A DNA stretch of 62,113 nt from Branchiostoma floridae (lineage: Eukaryota > Chordata > Leptocardii > Amphioxiformes > Branchiostomatidae): the NCBI RefSeq assembly GCF_000003815.2, contig NC_049983.1, forward strand, positions 354,387 to 416,499. The letters are read 5' to 3'. Below, in pieces: positions 45,140 through 56,292 of this stretch. Below the pieces are notes generated by a model that had not been told where the DNA came from, did no database searches, and worked only from the letters and a program-made list of their open reading frames with translations. Position 1 is the stretch's first letter, and each line of letters starts with the position of its first letter. Made by a program: the position numbers and the translations under genes.

Positions 45140-47032
45140 GTTTATTCAAGATACATACAAAACATTGGCAACCAGAGGTTGAATTACGGCCTTGCTGTAC
45201 AGCACCACTGCGCTACAAGCACCATAAAATCATCAAAACGTTACATATACAATCGACTTGATAACATTAATTTAGATTCTTTTTTGTTCAACAGGCATGT
45301 CATATATGGGATTGCACAGCTTGTAGCAGGTGAGTAGGCCATCCATAGAAAGATCGAACTTGTTGAGTTACCACTCTTACTAGACTAGTGTCACTTCTAC
45401 ATACAATTATTAGCTTACAGCACAACACATTTACCCATACTTTTGACAAAGATTTAAACAATACACACAACTAAAGTTCAATTAGCTCGGGAAGCTTTCG
45501 AGACATTTACCCATTTTGGTCTATCTGACCATCCCTGAAGAAGAAAAAAAATTGTTTTCTTTTAAATCAGGCGAAAATTAATGAGCGCGAAGATGTCATC
45601 CATAAAATTTACTTGCTGTGGCCTCAGTTCAAAGGAGGGGCAGGATCTTTGGGTTAACTTAGGGGCGGCATTTGATTGGTTCAGCGTGGCTCCACAAAGT
45701 CTAACCTGACTAAAATCGCGCCCCTAGCGGCCGGCCCTACGATTGCCGCCGCCCTAGGGGGTCATTAACCCCAGCCAGCGAGATCTTGTGTAAACACAGG
45801 CTACACAGAGTCTGGCCTCATCCGTTACGGTCTAAAAATGTTGTGCGTTCGACTGCGGTCCCGAAAAAAATACGGTAGGTAAGGATTCTATCCATTTTTT
45901 TTAGATTTTGAAGTGATCCAAGATAAAACTGAAACGCACCAGGCACTAAAAATTTCATCATCATATTGTTATAAAAATCTTGGAGAAGCACAAGTACAAA
46001 ATAAACTTGACAAAGAAGTGAGTTATACAGGGATTGTTTTGAATTTGATCATTGTTTTGTCAAATAATCTATCATGATATGTACCTTAAGCTTGCCTGTA
46101 GCGGACCCAAAACAAGCTTAAGGTCGCAAGTTTTTGCTAGGGTTGATTTGCCGCACTATAATACTCAATGATTTCTAACCTACGATTTTCACGATTCAGT
46201 GATCTTCAGTGTTCGGAAGTAATTCTTTGTAAGGCCCCTTTTCACTAAACGGCCTAGACGGCTGAGCATAACCTTACATTCTATACTTGGTATATCATAC
46301 AAAATATAAAAATGTGACTGAAAATGACAAACAAAAATCACAAAGCGGAAAAAAATCTGTTCAATTATCTATGAAAATTTAGGTCGCAGAAAGAAGTCCG
46401 GCGAACCAATTTTCCGTCTCACTGACGGCTCGATACGATATACGAGGGTTTCATAACTTTTCGGGGGCTGACAAGAGGCAAAAACGTATACAAAGCATTT
46501 TGCCATTTACAAATGTACGAAAGTTTCGTGTTAAAGGATAAAGATTATCGACAAAAAAGAAAGTGGATCAACTCGGGTTTGAATTCGAGCCAAAAATCCT
46601 AATCTCTAATTCTTTTCAACTACGCCAAGAAACATCACGCTGTGGACAGAGAGTGCTCCTATATATACGGAGCGTGCTGAAATACATATGAAGCAAATAC
46701 AACATTTGGGGTTTTTGAATATTTGGCAACTCTCGCAGTGGTATGTTAACGGCTCCGACCCTAGGGCGTCACCAAAAACATGTTTGCCTCGTTCTGGTTA
46801 AACATGACGTCAGGGTATTCCCCACCGTCAGATACAAAGGTAGCCGTTGCGCAGCAGGTACAGCTCGGTGCCGTCCGGCCTGTTTGGCGATTTCTTTTGT
46901 TGTTATTTCACCATTTTATGATGCAGAATCTACATATCTGACGATTGCAGTTACTAAAAGCCTCTTAAGTGGTTCTTCTACTTTGATTTTGATGCTTGCA
47001 TGCTGGTAACGAACTCTTGAACGGCCTCCAAG
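45140..47032. other. Intergenic, no gene recognised
   Basis: A piece near 45590-45640 is an inverted relative of 44625-44665 (TTTACTTGCTGTGGCC). 45700-45760 is GC-rich (GCGCCCCTAGCGGCCGGCCC). Nothing else was supported. Confidence 0.4.
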
Positions 47033-50000
47033 TTTAATTATATTTCAGCCATACCATGTATGGTATGGTGAAATATATTGTATTCGTAATGTTTCTTTCT
47101 CCTGTCAAATCTTCAAAGTGATTCATCTCCGCCGTTTCTGGACCGAATGACCTGAAATTTGGCACAGGGGTAGAATGGGCCAATACCTTGATGCTTTTTT
47201 CTCAGTTTTTTTCATATCTGCTTCTAAAATGATTTTATTGAGGTTTAAAGGTCATGTTTTGACCAAAATAAAATATATTGTCCCCCTGTACCCTGGTCTT
47301 ACAATGGAATGGCCTGAAATTTGGTGTAGATAGGCATTAGATAGTTGGTAAAATGATCCAAGTAAAAGTTTTGACATAAACTACTTTAAAATAATTAATT
47401 TTGGCACTTTTCTGAGGGGTAGTTTGTTTTCTTTTGGCCTCCTGGCGTGACCTTCCGTGACCCCGCACGGAGTCCACACCTGTGCGCGAAGAGCGAAGGC
47501 TAATTAATATTCATAAGCGGGGCCCCACGATTCCGTATATACGGCAGTGTTCCCGCCAGAATTTTTTTCGGGGGCCGCCGAAGAACGCCGAAGGCCCCGG
47601 CCCGGCAGGGTCCAGGGGCAGAGCCCCGTTGGGGGTCCCAGGGTGGCGAAGCCCGCCTGAAACTCTTGCACTTTAGGCTATTCAGAAGGCTTATTGTATC
47701 AGTTTTAGGGGCATTTCTGTAATAATCACAGCAGTCACTTAACTTCTCTTCAGGAGTTTAGCGTAACAGTATTTCAGGTCAAACCGTCAAAGGCAACTAA
47801 AAACAAACTTTAACGTTACTGAGTTCAACAGTACTTATAACTTATCAGCCGAAGTTGAAACGCTAGCGATGGTATTTTCACTGCGCTGTTAGCTCCGTGC
47901 GACTGTTGTTGACGGTCTTATAACAATATATTTTGCCCCCCTGTACCCTGCCATTACAAGTGAATGACCTAACATTTGGTATAGATAGGCATAAGATAGT
48001 TGATAAAATGATCCAAGTAAAATTTTTGGCATAAAGTACTGTAAAAGGCTTAATTACAGCACTTTTTTTAGGGGAAATTGTTTTTCTTTCGTTCTCCATG
48101 CCGTGACCTTTCGGACGTTCACCCCACGGAGCCGACATCTGCACCTGCGTCTAGCCGACAGGAAGAGTTGATTCAATTAATGGTTCAGCCAATCAGCGAA
48201 GGGGAAAACGAAGGCTAATTGATATTCATAAGCGGGACCACACAATACGGTAACTTGAAGACTCGGGCTGTACAGACTTCTCGCCAGGATTTTTTCAAAG
48301 CGTCGGACAGTGGCCCGGGGGCCGCAGTCCTTGCATTTTAGACTATTGAGAATGCTTCTTTTATCCTTTTTTTACGGTCATATCTACGATGATCGTAGTA
48401 GTCACTTACTTCTCTTCAGCAGTTTGACTTAAGATATTTCGGGTCAAAGTTTCAAAGACAACTAAAACCTCATAAACAACAAACTTTACTTAGCTCAACA
48501 GTACTTGTAAATATTGTCCGAGTTGCCATCCTTATAATTAGTTGAAGGGCTTATTTATAGCGCTAGTATCTTCGTTGCGCCGTTAGCCGCCGTGCGATTT
48601 TTGTTGACGGTCTGATAGCCCTGCGTCGCCGCCTCGCTGATATTCCCACGGACATGTTTCAAGAAAAATGCCTGGCAAAAAACGCTGTTCTGCGTCAAAT
48701 TCTATTCTATAAAACATGTGGGACTCAGTGTTACAGTCTAAATATTTTGTAGAAGCACCGCTGTGGGAAAGAAGGTCCAAGCAATGTAATACATCACGTA
48801 GCATGAAGCTCGCTGTCAACTGGCTCACGACTGTTTGAAACTCTAAGTCTAATCAACAGCCGTGTTTGATTGATAGCCGGCGGCCCTTTGATCAAGTCGG
48901 CGAAAGGTGCGTTAGTTAGACAGTTTGCGTTTAGTTTTGATACGTAATTATAAGTAAGTCAGTGGTGAAAATGATTATTTTCTCATCAATATTTCTCTTC
49001 AGAATCATTTGAACTTAATTGTACATCCAAACAATTGGCTTACCTGTGCAATGTTTATATATAAGTAAAGATCAGTGTACTGAAATCATGTGTAGCGTAT
49101 TGCTCCCAGTCAACAGATCAGCATTTTCTCTATAGTGACCACCTGACTATATAGTGGCCACATTTCTATCACTGGACTGGAAAGAAAAGTGCTGTATTTT
49201 CCCCAGAGCAAATGTAGGTGTTTCCTGTGCTGTTGTTGTTTGACATTTTTGAACATTCAAATTGTAAGTAACTTTGAACTGCCAGAGTTTCAGCCCAATA
49301 AAACACTCTCAGCGCCAGGGTATGAACAGACTGACCTCCGAAAAGAAATCCTCGAACAAGGTTCAATCGTATCTTCCGAGTCTGGCAGGAAGTTGTTAAA
49401 CTAAAATAAGATTAGGCTCGATGGCTGATTGCATACAAAGTAAAACAGTTTAACAGTTTTACAGCTTGAAGAAAACAAACGCTCCTACTACAAAGTACAG
49501 TCTAACCTGTCTATAGCTGCCACTCAAGGGACCGGACAAATTTGGCCACTATAGACAGGTGGCCTCTGTATAGAGGTGGCAACTTGTAGATAAAATACCC
49601 AAGGGACCGACAAAAAGTGGCCACTATGGACGGGTGGCCCCTCTGTAGAGGTGGCCCCTAATACAGGTTTGACTGTACCTGCACCTGCTTGATAGTTATT
49701 AAATCGTATGCCCTACTTGAATAAAAATGTTCACTGCAATAATGAATGTACCCACAACACAAGGACCTTATACTTTTTTATACTTACACCTAGTTATCGT
49801 ACTGAAAATTTGTAATGACATTACATGAAGTCATTCAACAATTTTCAATCATGATGAAAATTTTCTGAATGGAAGGTGTGATTATTGTCATTTTCTGAAA
49901 AATAGAAGCAAGCTCTGTTTTGACCTGGAATCAATTCACAAAACTAGTCCACTTTGGGGGATAATGTACTGTTAAGATGTTCCATTTTTGCGCAGGGGTG

Positions 50001-50078
50001 ATTTGGAACAGTCCAATGTTGCGTGGGAAGGGGTATGGCTGAAATATGCTGTATTTGCTCTCAAGCAAATGTCGGCCT
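47033..50078 (-). mobile_element. Long composite repeat, copy 2 (inverted relative of 3755-8020)
   Basis: It is bounded by ATATTTCAGCCATACC (47041-47056) and GGTATGGCTGAAATAT (50032-50047), with about 30 more shared bases to 50078. It has the same two internal sub-units as copy 1 and the same GC-rich block (47560-47655). It lacks the mariner-like insertion (empty TA site near 47986) and has one unit of the 163-bp repeat, but carries its own MITE at 49498-49675. Its end lies about 20 bases before the CARD gene start codon. Confidence 0.75.
49498..49675 (+). mobile_element. Pogo/Tigger-like MITE inside composite copy 2
   Basis: CAGTCTAACCTG...CAGGTTTGACTG with TA at 49496-49497 and 49676-49677. 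Copy 1 of the host repeat (near 4170) has a single TA in matching sequence (TACCTGCACCTG on the other strand), so the insertion is directly visible. Confidence 0.88.
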
Positions 50079-50098
50079 TTCTAGTTAGTTGTGACAAT

Positions 50099-53000
50099 AT
50101 GGCGTCCGGGACCAAACGTCGGATGTCTTATTTGGATCATTTGGACGACATGTACAAAGGTATTGGGCTTAGTTGTATATTTTTCAACTAACAAGTTCAT
50201 TTACATGTATTCATTCCCGCTAGCAGTGAACGTGGTTGTGATATTTTCACACTGAGAATATTCAAGAACTGAAAGAATCTGAAAGTTTCGCAACTAGATA
50301 GAAGTAGCACTATTACCAGCAGGATTTTTATTCGACCACAAGTTAAGGACAAAACTTAGATTAGTCTATCGACTTCTTATACTTGTAACGTTAATAACCT
50401 TATAATAGCTAGATCGACAAGGTTTAAAACACATGTTGTAGCTAGTCTACTGTTTATACTTCCAATGAACTCTAAATCTTGCTCATGGCCAGGGTTTGCA
50501 GAAAAGGCTGCCAAGCTACCCATTTTGGGGCCCCAAGGGTAAACACGGGAGTTTGGCCTGTAATGGATTTTTGGCGACGCCTCAGGGGCTAGCCTAACAG
50601 TATAGAGTGCGTCCGTTTGGCAAGAATTCCCCAAATTCGAGTTATTTCTGGAATTTTTCCGAGTGTGCCTGGTAGCATTATCCCTTTAAGAGGGGAATAA
50701 CTTGCGAAAGGGTTGACGAATCGTCATGACATTTGGATTGTAGATAGCTTCGTGAATGCCTTACATAATTAAGTACTAAACATACAAATCAGGGGCTAAT
50801 TTGCATAATTAATGAGGATAGTTTATAAATCCACCGTTTTTTTATAACAGGATACAAAAACATATGGCAATTGTATATGAAAAGACAGAAATATTATGAT
50901 AATCATCCATATCAGAATCTAATTTGTATATTCAATGAGCACATTTTATAAACCCGCTTCGTTCTATAATAGCACTATTTGAACCTGTGACATATGAAGC
51001 CGAGGAGGATAAGATAGATATATATTAGTTGTAAATTATGCAAATGAAGACCGAATTTGAATAATTATTAAGAAAATGCAATAATTGCACATTGCTTGTC
51101 CATTTCGGCATTTAGAAGTTACTTGATGATTTGAACATCATCATTGAATAATGATTGAAAGATTGAATCCAATGTATACAAATGAAATTTTTGCATAATT
51201 GATAAAAATGCTAGTATAGCCTCCTTTCTTAAGAATTTGAGATGGCCAGTTGTTCAGTTGTAGGCGATGATCGAGTACATGTTATTAATGCAAATAGTGA
51301 TCTTATTTGGATACTAAATGAGAAAAAGACAATGCACTAGTAATAACGGTTAGAATCATTTGTCAATGGTATGGGGGAGTGGAACTCTAGTTGCTATATT
51401 TTTATTGATGCATTCATTTGAGGAGCGCGAGTATAACCTTGTGAAATATGCATTCCTGAAAGTGTTCTCTCCTACTTCCCTCAGATCTCAAAGAGCTTCT
51501 CCTCGACAACTACGTCACACTAAGAGATGGACTACAGGAAGAAGAAGTGATCATACATCTGATTCAAGAGAGGATCCTGTCCATAGAAGACAAAGAGAAG
51601 ATAATGGCAAAGACCACTCAACGGGGCAGGGCAGAGGCGCTTGTAGACAAACTCATTTGCAGTGGTAAATGTTCTACATTTCAGTTTGTTGACGTCCTGC
51701 GCCGGAGCGGCCATGATGATTTGGCTGACATGTTGGAGCGAAAGCCGAACAGAAAGGTGGCCAGGACAGAAGGTTACAACGACATGACACTTTCACAGCG
51801 GCTAGGTAAGGACAGGCAGACGTATAGACTAAATATAGTCTTATATTTTAGTAGGTAGATATCATGGTTGGGTCGTGTGGCACAATCGACAGGGTGTTCA
51901 ACTCATAACCCAGAGGTGGACACGTGTTTGGGGAGAGCCACACCTCGAGCACGTTAAAGTACCCACCGCACTTAAAAGTAATAGTAAGGGTCATTCCCGG
52001 TGTGAGTGGTTCAAAACCTACAGTCCTTGTAATGTCTGCACCTGGGGTCAATTGCTGTCGTACTGAGGTCACGGGGTTAGCGCCAAATGGCAGCTACTCC
52101 AGACCCTTGCAACAGACGTACTCAGGTTGCCTGAGTTAGCGCCGAATGGCAGCTACTCCAGACCCTTGTGATCAAGCTGGTACCCTAAGATTGATACCCA
52201 AATCCCATTGGAATTTGTTTTGTTAGACTTACTTGCTACACAACCATACTATCAGGCAGCGATTTTGGTACTCATCAACAAAGGGATTTCGGCTGTACAC
52301 ATGACTTAGCGTAAAGTACACCATTGACTATTCATTGAAATTATAGTGGAGTAAGTGTGACATCATATTGATGAATATTTGTCCATATTGTTAGGCAGTC
52401 TGGGCAAATGTAATGTTGGCCTACGGCATGACATATATGTATAACACCCCAATCTACAGACAATCCTATGTTAAGCCAATAAGTCTACGAGCGATCGCTG
52501 TTGTTGTTTATATCCGGGTATTGGACGGTTGTTTCCTACCAGGACGTCAGTAGGTTGGATAAAAAATTGATATTCAAATTAGCGGCTCAAATTACTGGTT
52601 AATATGTAAATCAATCTTTAACCAAACACCTGGTTTTTGCCTACCACTGCGTCACCGTGACATCATCGCGATCGCTCGTATATACCTCTACTGCTGCGAC
52701 ACCTCCCATATATTTCCTTCATTCTACTAACCGTGATGGGGTTCTTCAGATTTACAGAATACGGTGTTTCACGGTAAGTTGTAAAAACGACAGCCATAGC
52801 TAACTCATATAGTTCTTTCTTTTAAAAGGAAAAATTAGGATCTAAAGCAATGACAACCACATCTTTTTGTTATTTCAGAACTGCGTGATCGCCTGAATAA
52901 GGTTTACAGGGAGGAGGTAGAACAATACAAAGAAGATTTAGACATGGAAGAGATGAGGGCATGCGAAATGCGTAATGCCTTATGCAACATTAAGGTAGAA

Positions 53001-53426
53001 AATGAGGTGCTTAAAAGAATGACCGATGAATTGCTACAGGGCCGCCAAGTTATTTCCCTTGTCGGTAACGAGGCGTCCGGTCGTACGGTGGGCACTGCAC
53101 TTGCAGCAGACTGGGTGGGCAACAAGACGGTCACCTCCAAATTTAACCAAATGCACAAACTTGACCTCAACAAGGTCCGAAAGAACCAAACAATCACAGA
53201 CGCCATCTTTGACCAACTGTTGCATGACTCCAAACACGAACCGTCCTTCTCCAAAGAGGCCCTGTGGTGGTACATGGAAAAGACACAGGAGGAGATTTTG
53301 TTCGTACTGGAGGGACTGGACCGCCTCAGTTCCTTCACTTCCCCCGAGATTCTGCAGCTGATTGACGGGAAACTGCTGCCGAGAGCCACAGTCGTTGTCA
53401 CAGTGGCCGAGGCAAACGGGGCTTAG
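50099..53426 (+). CDS. CARD plus degenerate NACHT-like protein, 309 residues
   Basis: Three exons: 50099-50159, 51485-51805 and 52879-53426, with matching phase 1 at both junctions. The start has a good context (ACAATATGGCG). Residues 22-106 fit a CARD: VTLRDGL, EEEVIIHLIQERILSIEDK, GRAEALVDKLICSG and FVDVLRRSGHDDLADML. Residues 128-180 are a charged helix. From 186 the pattern follows NACHT: ISLVGNEASGRT (a P-loop with Arg for the key Lys), ALAADWVGN, DAIFDQLL, then ILFVLEGLDRL (Walker B-like, with Glu for the first Asp) and PRATVVVTVAE. The frame stops six residues later, so the rest of a NACHT and any repeats are absent. CARD-NACHT proteins act in innate sensing or cell-death signalling. 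This one looks unable to hydrolyse ATP normally and may be an adaptor, a decoy or a broken copy. The closest named gene was not identified. Confidence 0.78.
50757..51310. repeat. Octamer-palindrome repeats in CARD-gene intron 1
   Basis: Diverged units with AATTTGCATAATTAATGAGG (50797-50816), ATTATGCAAATGAAGAC (51035-51051) and TTTTTGCATAATTGAT (51187-51202). Same family as 42920-43260. Confidence 0.6.
51863..52185 (+). mobile_element. SINE-like repeat in CARD-gene intron 2
   Basis: The head has a matching A box (TGGCACAATCG, 51878-51888) followed by GTGTTCAACTCATAACCCAGAGGT. The B box is lost. The body shares CACGTTAAAGTACCCACCGC with tRNA-derived SINEs and has an internal direct repeat (52077-52107 with 52135-52169). 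A related piece is at 53695-53735. Confidence 0.6.
52488..52678. mobile_element. TA-flanked MITE with CGAGCGATCGC ends
   Basis: CGAGCGATCGC at 52488-52498 and its complement at 52668-52678, each flanked by TA (52486-52487 and 52679-52680). It lies in intron 2 of the CARD gene. The ends contain the self-complementary GCGATCGC. Confidence 0.8.
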
Positions 53427-53840
53427 AAACCGGTTCGAATCAGTTGATATGCCAACGACCCTTGGGATATGCATTTTAGGGTTCTCAATTCAGGGAATTT
53501 GAACATAGTGGCCCCTACATTGTGATTTTTATCCCCTATGCTGGAATTTGTGTAATTTCAGCCAGCTTGGGGGCTATTTTGTTGTTTTGTGACAAATGTA
53601 CAAAATTTGGGCTTTATTGGATATAGTTTGCCCCTTAAAATACAGGAGGGGATGCCGTGTTTGAAGAGAGTCCTACATGGGTTTTTGAAAAGAGTAGGGG
53701 TCCTTCCCGGTGTGAGTGGTGCAAAACCTACGAGGTTACACCTTGGGATATTCCTCTCGTATTGAAGTCACTTGAAGACCATTGCGATTTAGCCCCGCCT
53801 ATGTAACCGAAGAGACACTGGCCGCCACACAAAACAAAAT
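53427..53840. other. 3' flank of the CARD gene
   Basis: Untranslated or intergenic. At 53695-53735 it repeats the SINE-like body (TCCTTCCCGGTGTGAGTGGT). It ends at an assembly gap, so downstream exons cannot be excluded. Confidence 0.6.
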
Positions 53841-54680
53841 NNNNNNNNNNNNNNNNNNNNNNNNNNNNNNNNNNNNNNNNNNNNNNNNNNNNNNNNNNNN
53901 NNNNNNNNNNNNNNNNNNNNNNNNNNNNNNNNNNNNNNNNNNNNNNNNNNNNNNNNNNNNNNNNNNNNNNNNNNNNNNNNNNNNNNNNNNNNNNNNNNNN
54001 NNNNNNNNNNNNNNNNNNNNNNNNNNNNNNNNNNNNNNNNNNNNNNNNNNNNNNNNNNNNNNNNNNNNNNNNNNNNNNNNNNNNNNNNNNNNNNNNNNNN
54101 NNNNNNNNNNNNNNNNNNNNNNNNNNNNNNNNNNNNNNNNNNNNNNNNNNNNNNNNNNNNNNNNNNNNNNNNNNNNNNNNNNNNNNNNNNNNNNNNNNNN
54201 NNNNNNNNNNNNNNNNNNNNNNNNNNNNNNNNNNNNNNNNNNNNNNNNNNNNNNNNNNNNNNNNNNNNNNNNNNNNNNNNNNNNNNNNNNNNNNNNNNNN
54301 NNNNNNNNNNNNNNNNNNNNNNNNNNNNNNNNNNNNNNNNNNNNNNNNNNNNNNNNNNNNNNNNNNNNNNNNNNNNNNNNNNNNNNNNNNNNNNNNNNNN
54401 NNNNNNNNNNNNNNNNNNNNNNNNNNNNNNNNNNNNNNNNNNNNNNNNNNNNNNNNNNNNNNNNNNNNNNNNNNNNNNNNNNNNNNNNNNNNNNNNNNNN
54501 NNNNNNNNNNNNNNNNNNNNNNNNNNNNNNNNNNNNNNNNNNNNNNNNNNNNNNNNNNNNNNNNNNNNNNNNNNNNNNNNNNNNNNNNNNNNNNNNNNNN
54601 NNNNNNNNNNNNNNNNNNNNNNNNNNNNNNNNNNNNNNNNNNNNNNNNNNNNNNNNNNNNNNNNNNNNNNNNNNNNNNNN
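53841..54680. other. Assembly gap (840 N)
   Basis: Unknown bases right after the CARD/NACHT gene. It could hide exons or more SINE sequence. Confidence 0.98.
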
Positions 54681-55976
54681 CGCATTCGAATAAACACTGG
54701 GTATGGTTATTCAAGACTTCCAAGGCTTGACATAATGACAAATTCCCTTCTGCTGGGACAAGTGTGTTGCTATTCAATCCTAAGTTATAGTTGTACATAT
54801 TCAATAAACTTGAAGGAATGTGAACAGTGATAATGTTTGGATTAACTCTAACATGGACTGCACACTGTACAAAGCTGACGCATGAATCTACGTGTTACGG
54901 CGTCATAACCAACGTGGAACGGGGCCTTCTGATTGGTCCGCGGCGCCTGGCTATATGATAATATGTGTTTAAACATTGCACAATATGTGAATGCTTTAAA
55001 AGTGCATACACATGTACTGACTGTATGTTTTTATTAACATATACAACCTATATGTTTGTGATGTTTTACTATTTTACTTATAGCTTTTATGAATATATCA
55101 ATTTGTCTTTGATAGCTTTGATTTGAGTTTCTTAAAAAAGTATAAATCAGTATGTTTTTGTTTGCCTTTAATAGCTTGTTTGTGTGTGTATCGGTTTGAA
55201 AAAAAAAGGCTTATGACTCGCACAATTAATCATTGTGATTTTGAGAAGAAATCTGTACAAAGAAAGTAATTCGAGGTCTTTGCAAACAATGCCAATACAA
55301 AAAAATAGGTTTTTGTGCCTTTCAAGATTCATCGTAACTCAGTGGATGATGATACTAATAAACTAGAGTTTTCAAAATATATTTTTACACTGTCATATTT
55401 TTTTTATTCATATGAGTGGTTAAGATAAACTTTTTGATAGCTCATGATTATTTAAGTTCTTCACAAGCCCGATAAATCGAGTATACGACTTTTTTTTTCA
55501 TTGCCCCTTCCCCCGTATTTAACAGTGTACATATTACCTTAAATGGTTTTAAGTGAATTTAAAAAAATTCAGTCTCTGACCGTAAAGTGTGAAAAAATGT
55601 CGCACCACAATTCAATGATGTAGCATTAGAGCTGAGGTTTACAATGATATTAAAGTGCATGCAGTTATAGGACTGAGTAGAAGGTTGCCAACACATAATA
55701 GGACTGAGCAATATAAGTTACGGATGTGCTCTCACAATGAAGAAATAACAGTGTACGGTAGCACTAGCACAGGTTAAAGTCATTATTAAAAGCGGTCCTA
55801 TGGAAACCCACCTTCCCGCAGTTTTACGTCCCGGTCATGCTTGACAAAATGTCTCGATTGAAAACGCTACCCAACTTCTACCATTATGCCAAATGCCATC
55901 ACAATCCATCTAGAGTTTCTTCAGTTATAATGACCATAAATGAATACAAAGAGAAAGAGAGAGAAACACACACATG

Positions 55977-56032
<56 letters not shown>

Positions 56033-56292
56033 CGCACTAACACACACACCAAAAACAATACCTCCATTTCTCATGGAGGTAACAACGACTGCGTGCAAGG
56101 ACCATCAAAAATATCAATCTAATTGTGGATCCAAATAAAGTCAAAGGACCACCCGAGGTCACCAGTTGTGCGTATATTACCTTTTATGAGTCCCGAGCTT
56201 GTCTGAACGTAAGCGGGACGGACCATCATGTTTGGGATAGGTGACCCGTCTGGTGATCATCGTCCCCGTCACATGTGGGCTCACCAACGGCC
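54681..56292. other. Intergenic; possible 3'UTR end and a GA/CA microsatellite
   Basis: AATAAA at 54803-54808 after the gap could be the polyadenylation signal of a + strand gene. 55983-56028 is a GA run next to a CA run, followed by hairpin ACCTCCAT-TTCTC-ATGGAGGT (56060-56080). This is another end of the hairpin repeat family. No gene was recognised before 56293. Confidence 0.55.

Noticed and set aside
53728-54804. 358-residue frame across the N gap
   Set aside because: It exists only because the gap has no stops.
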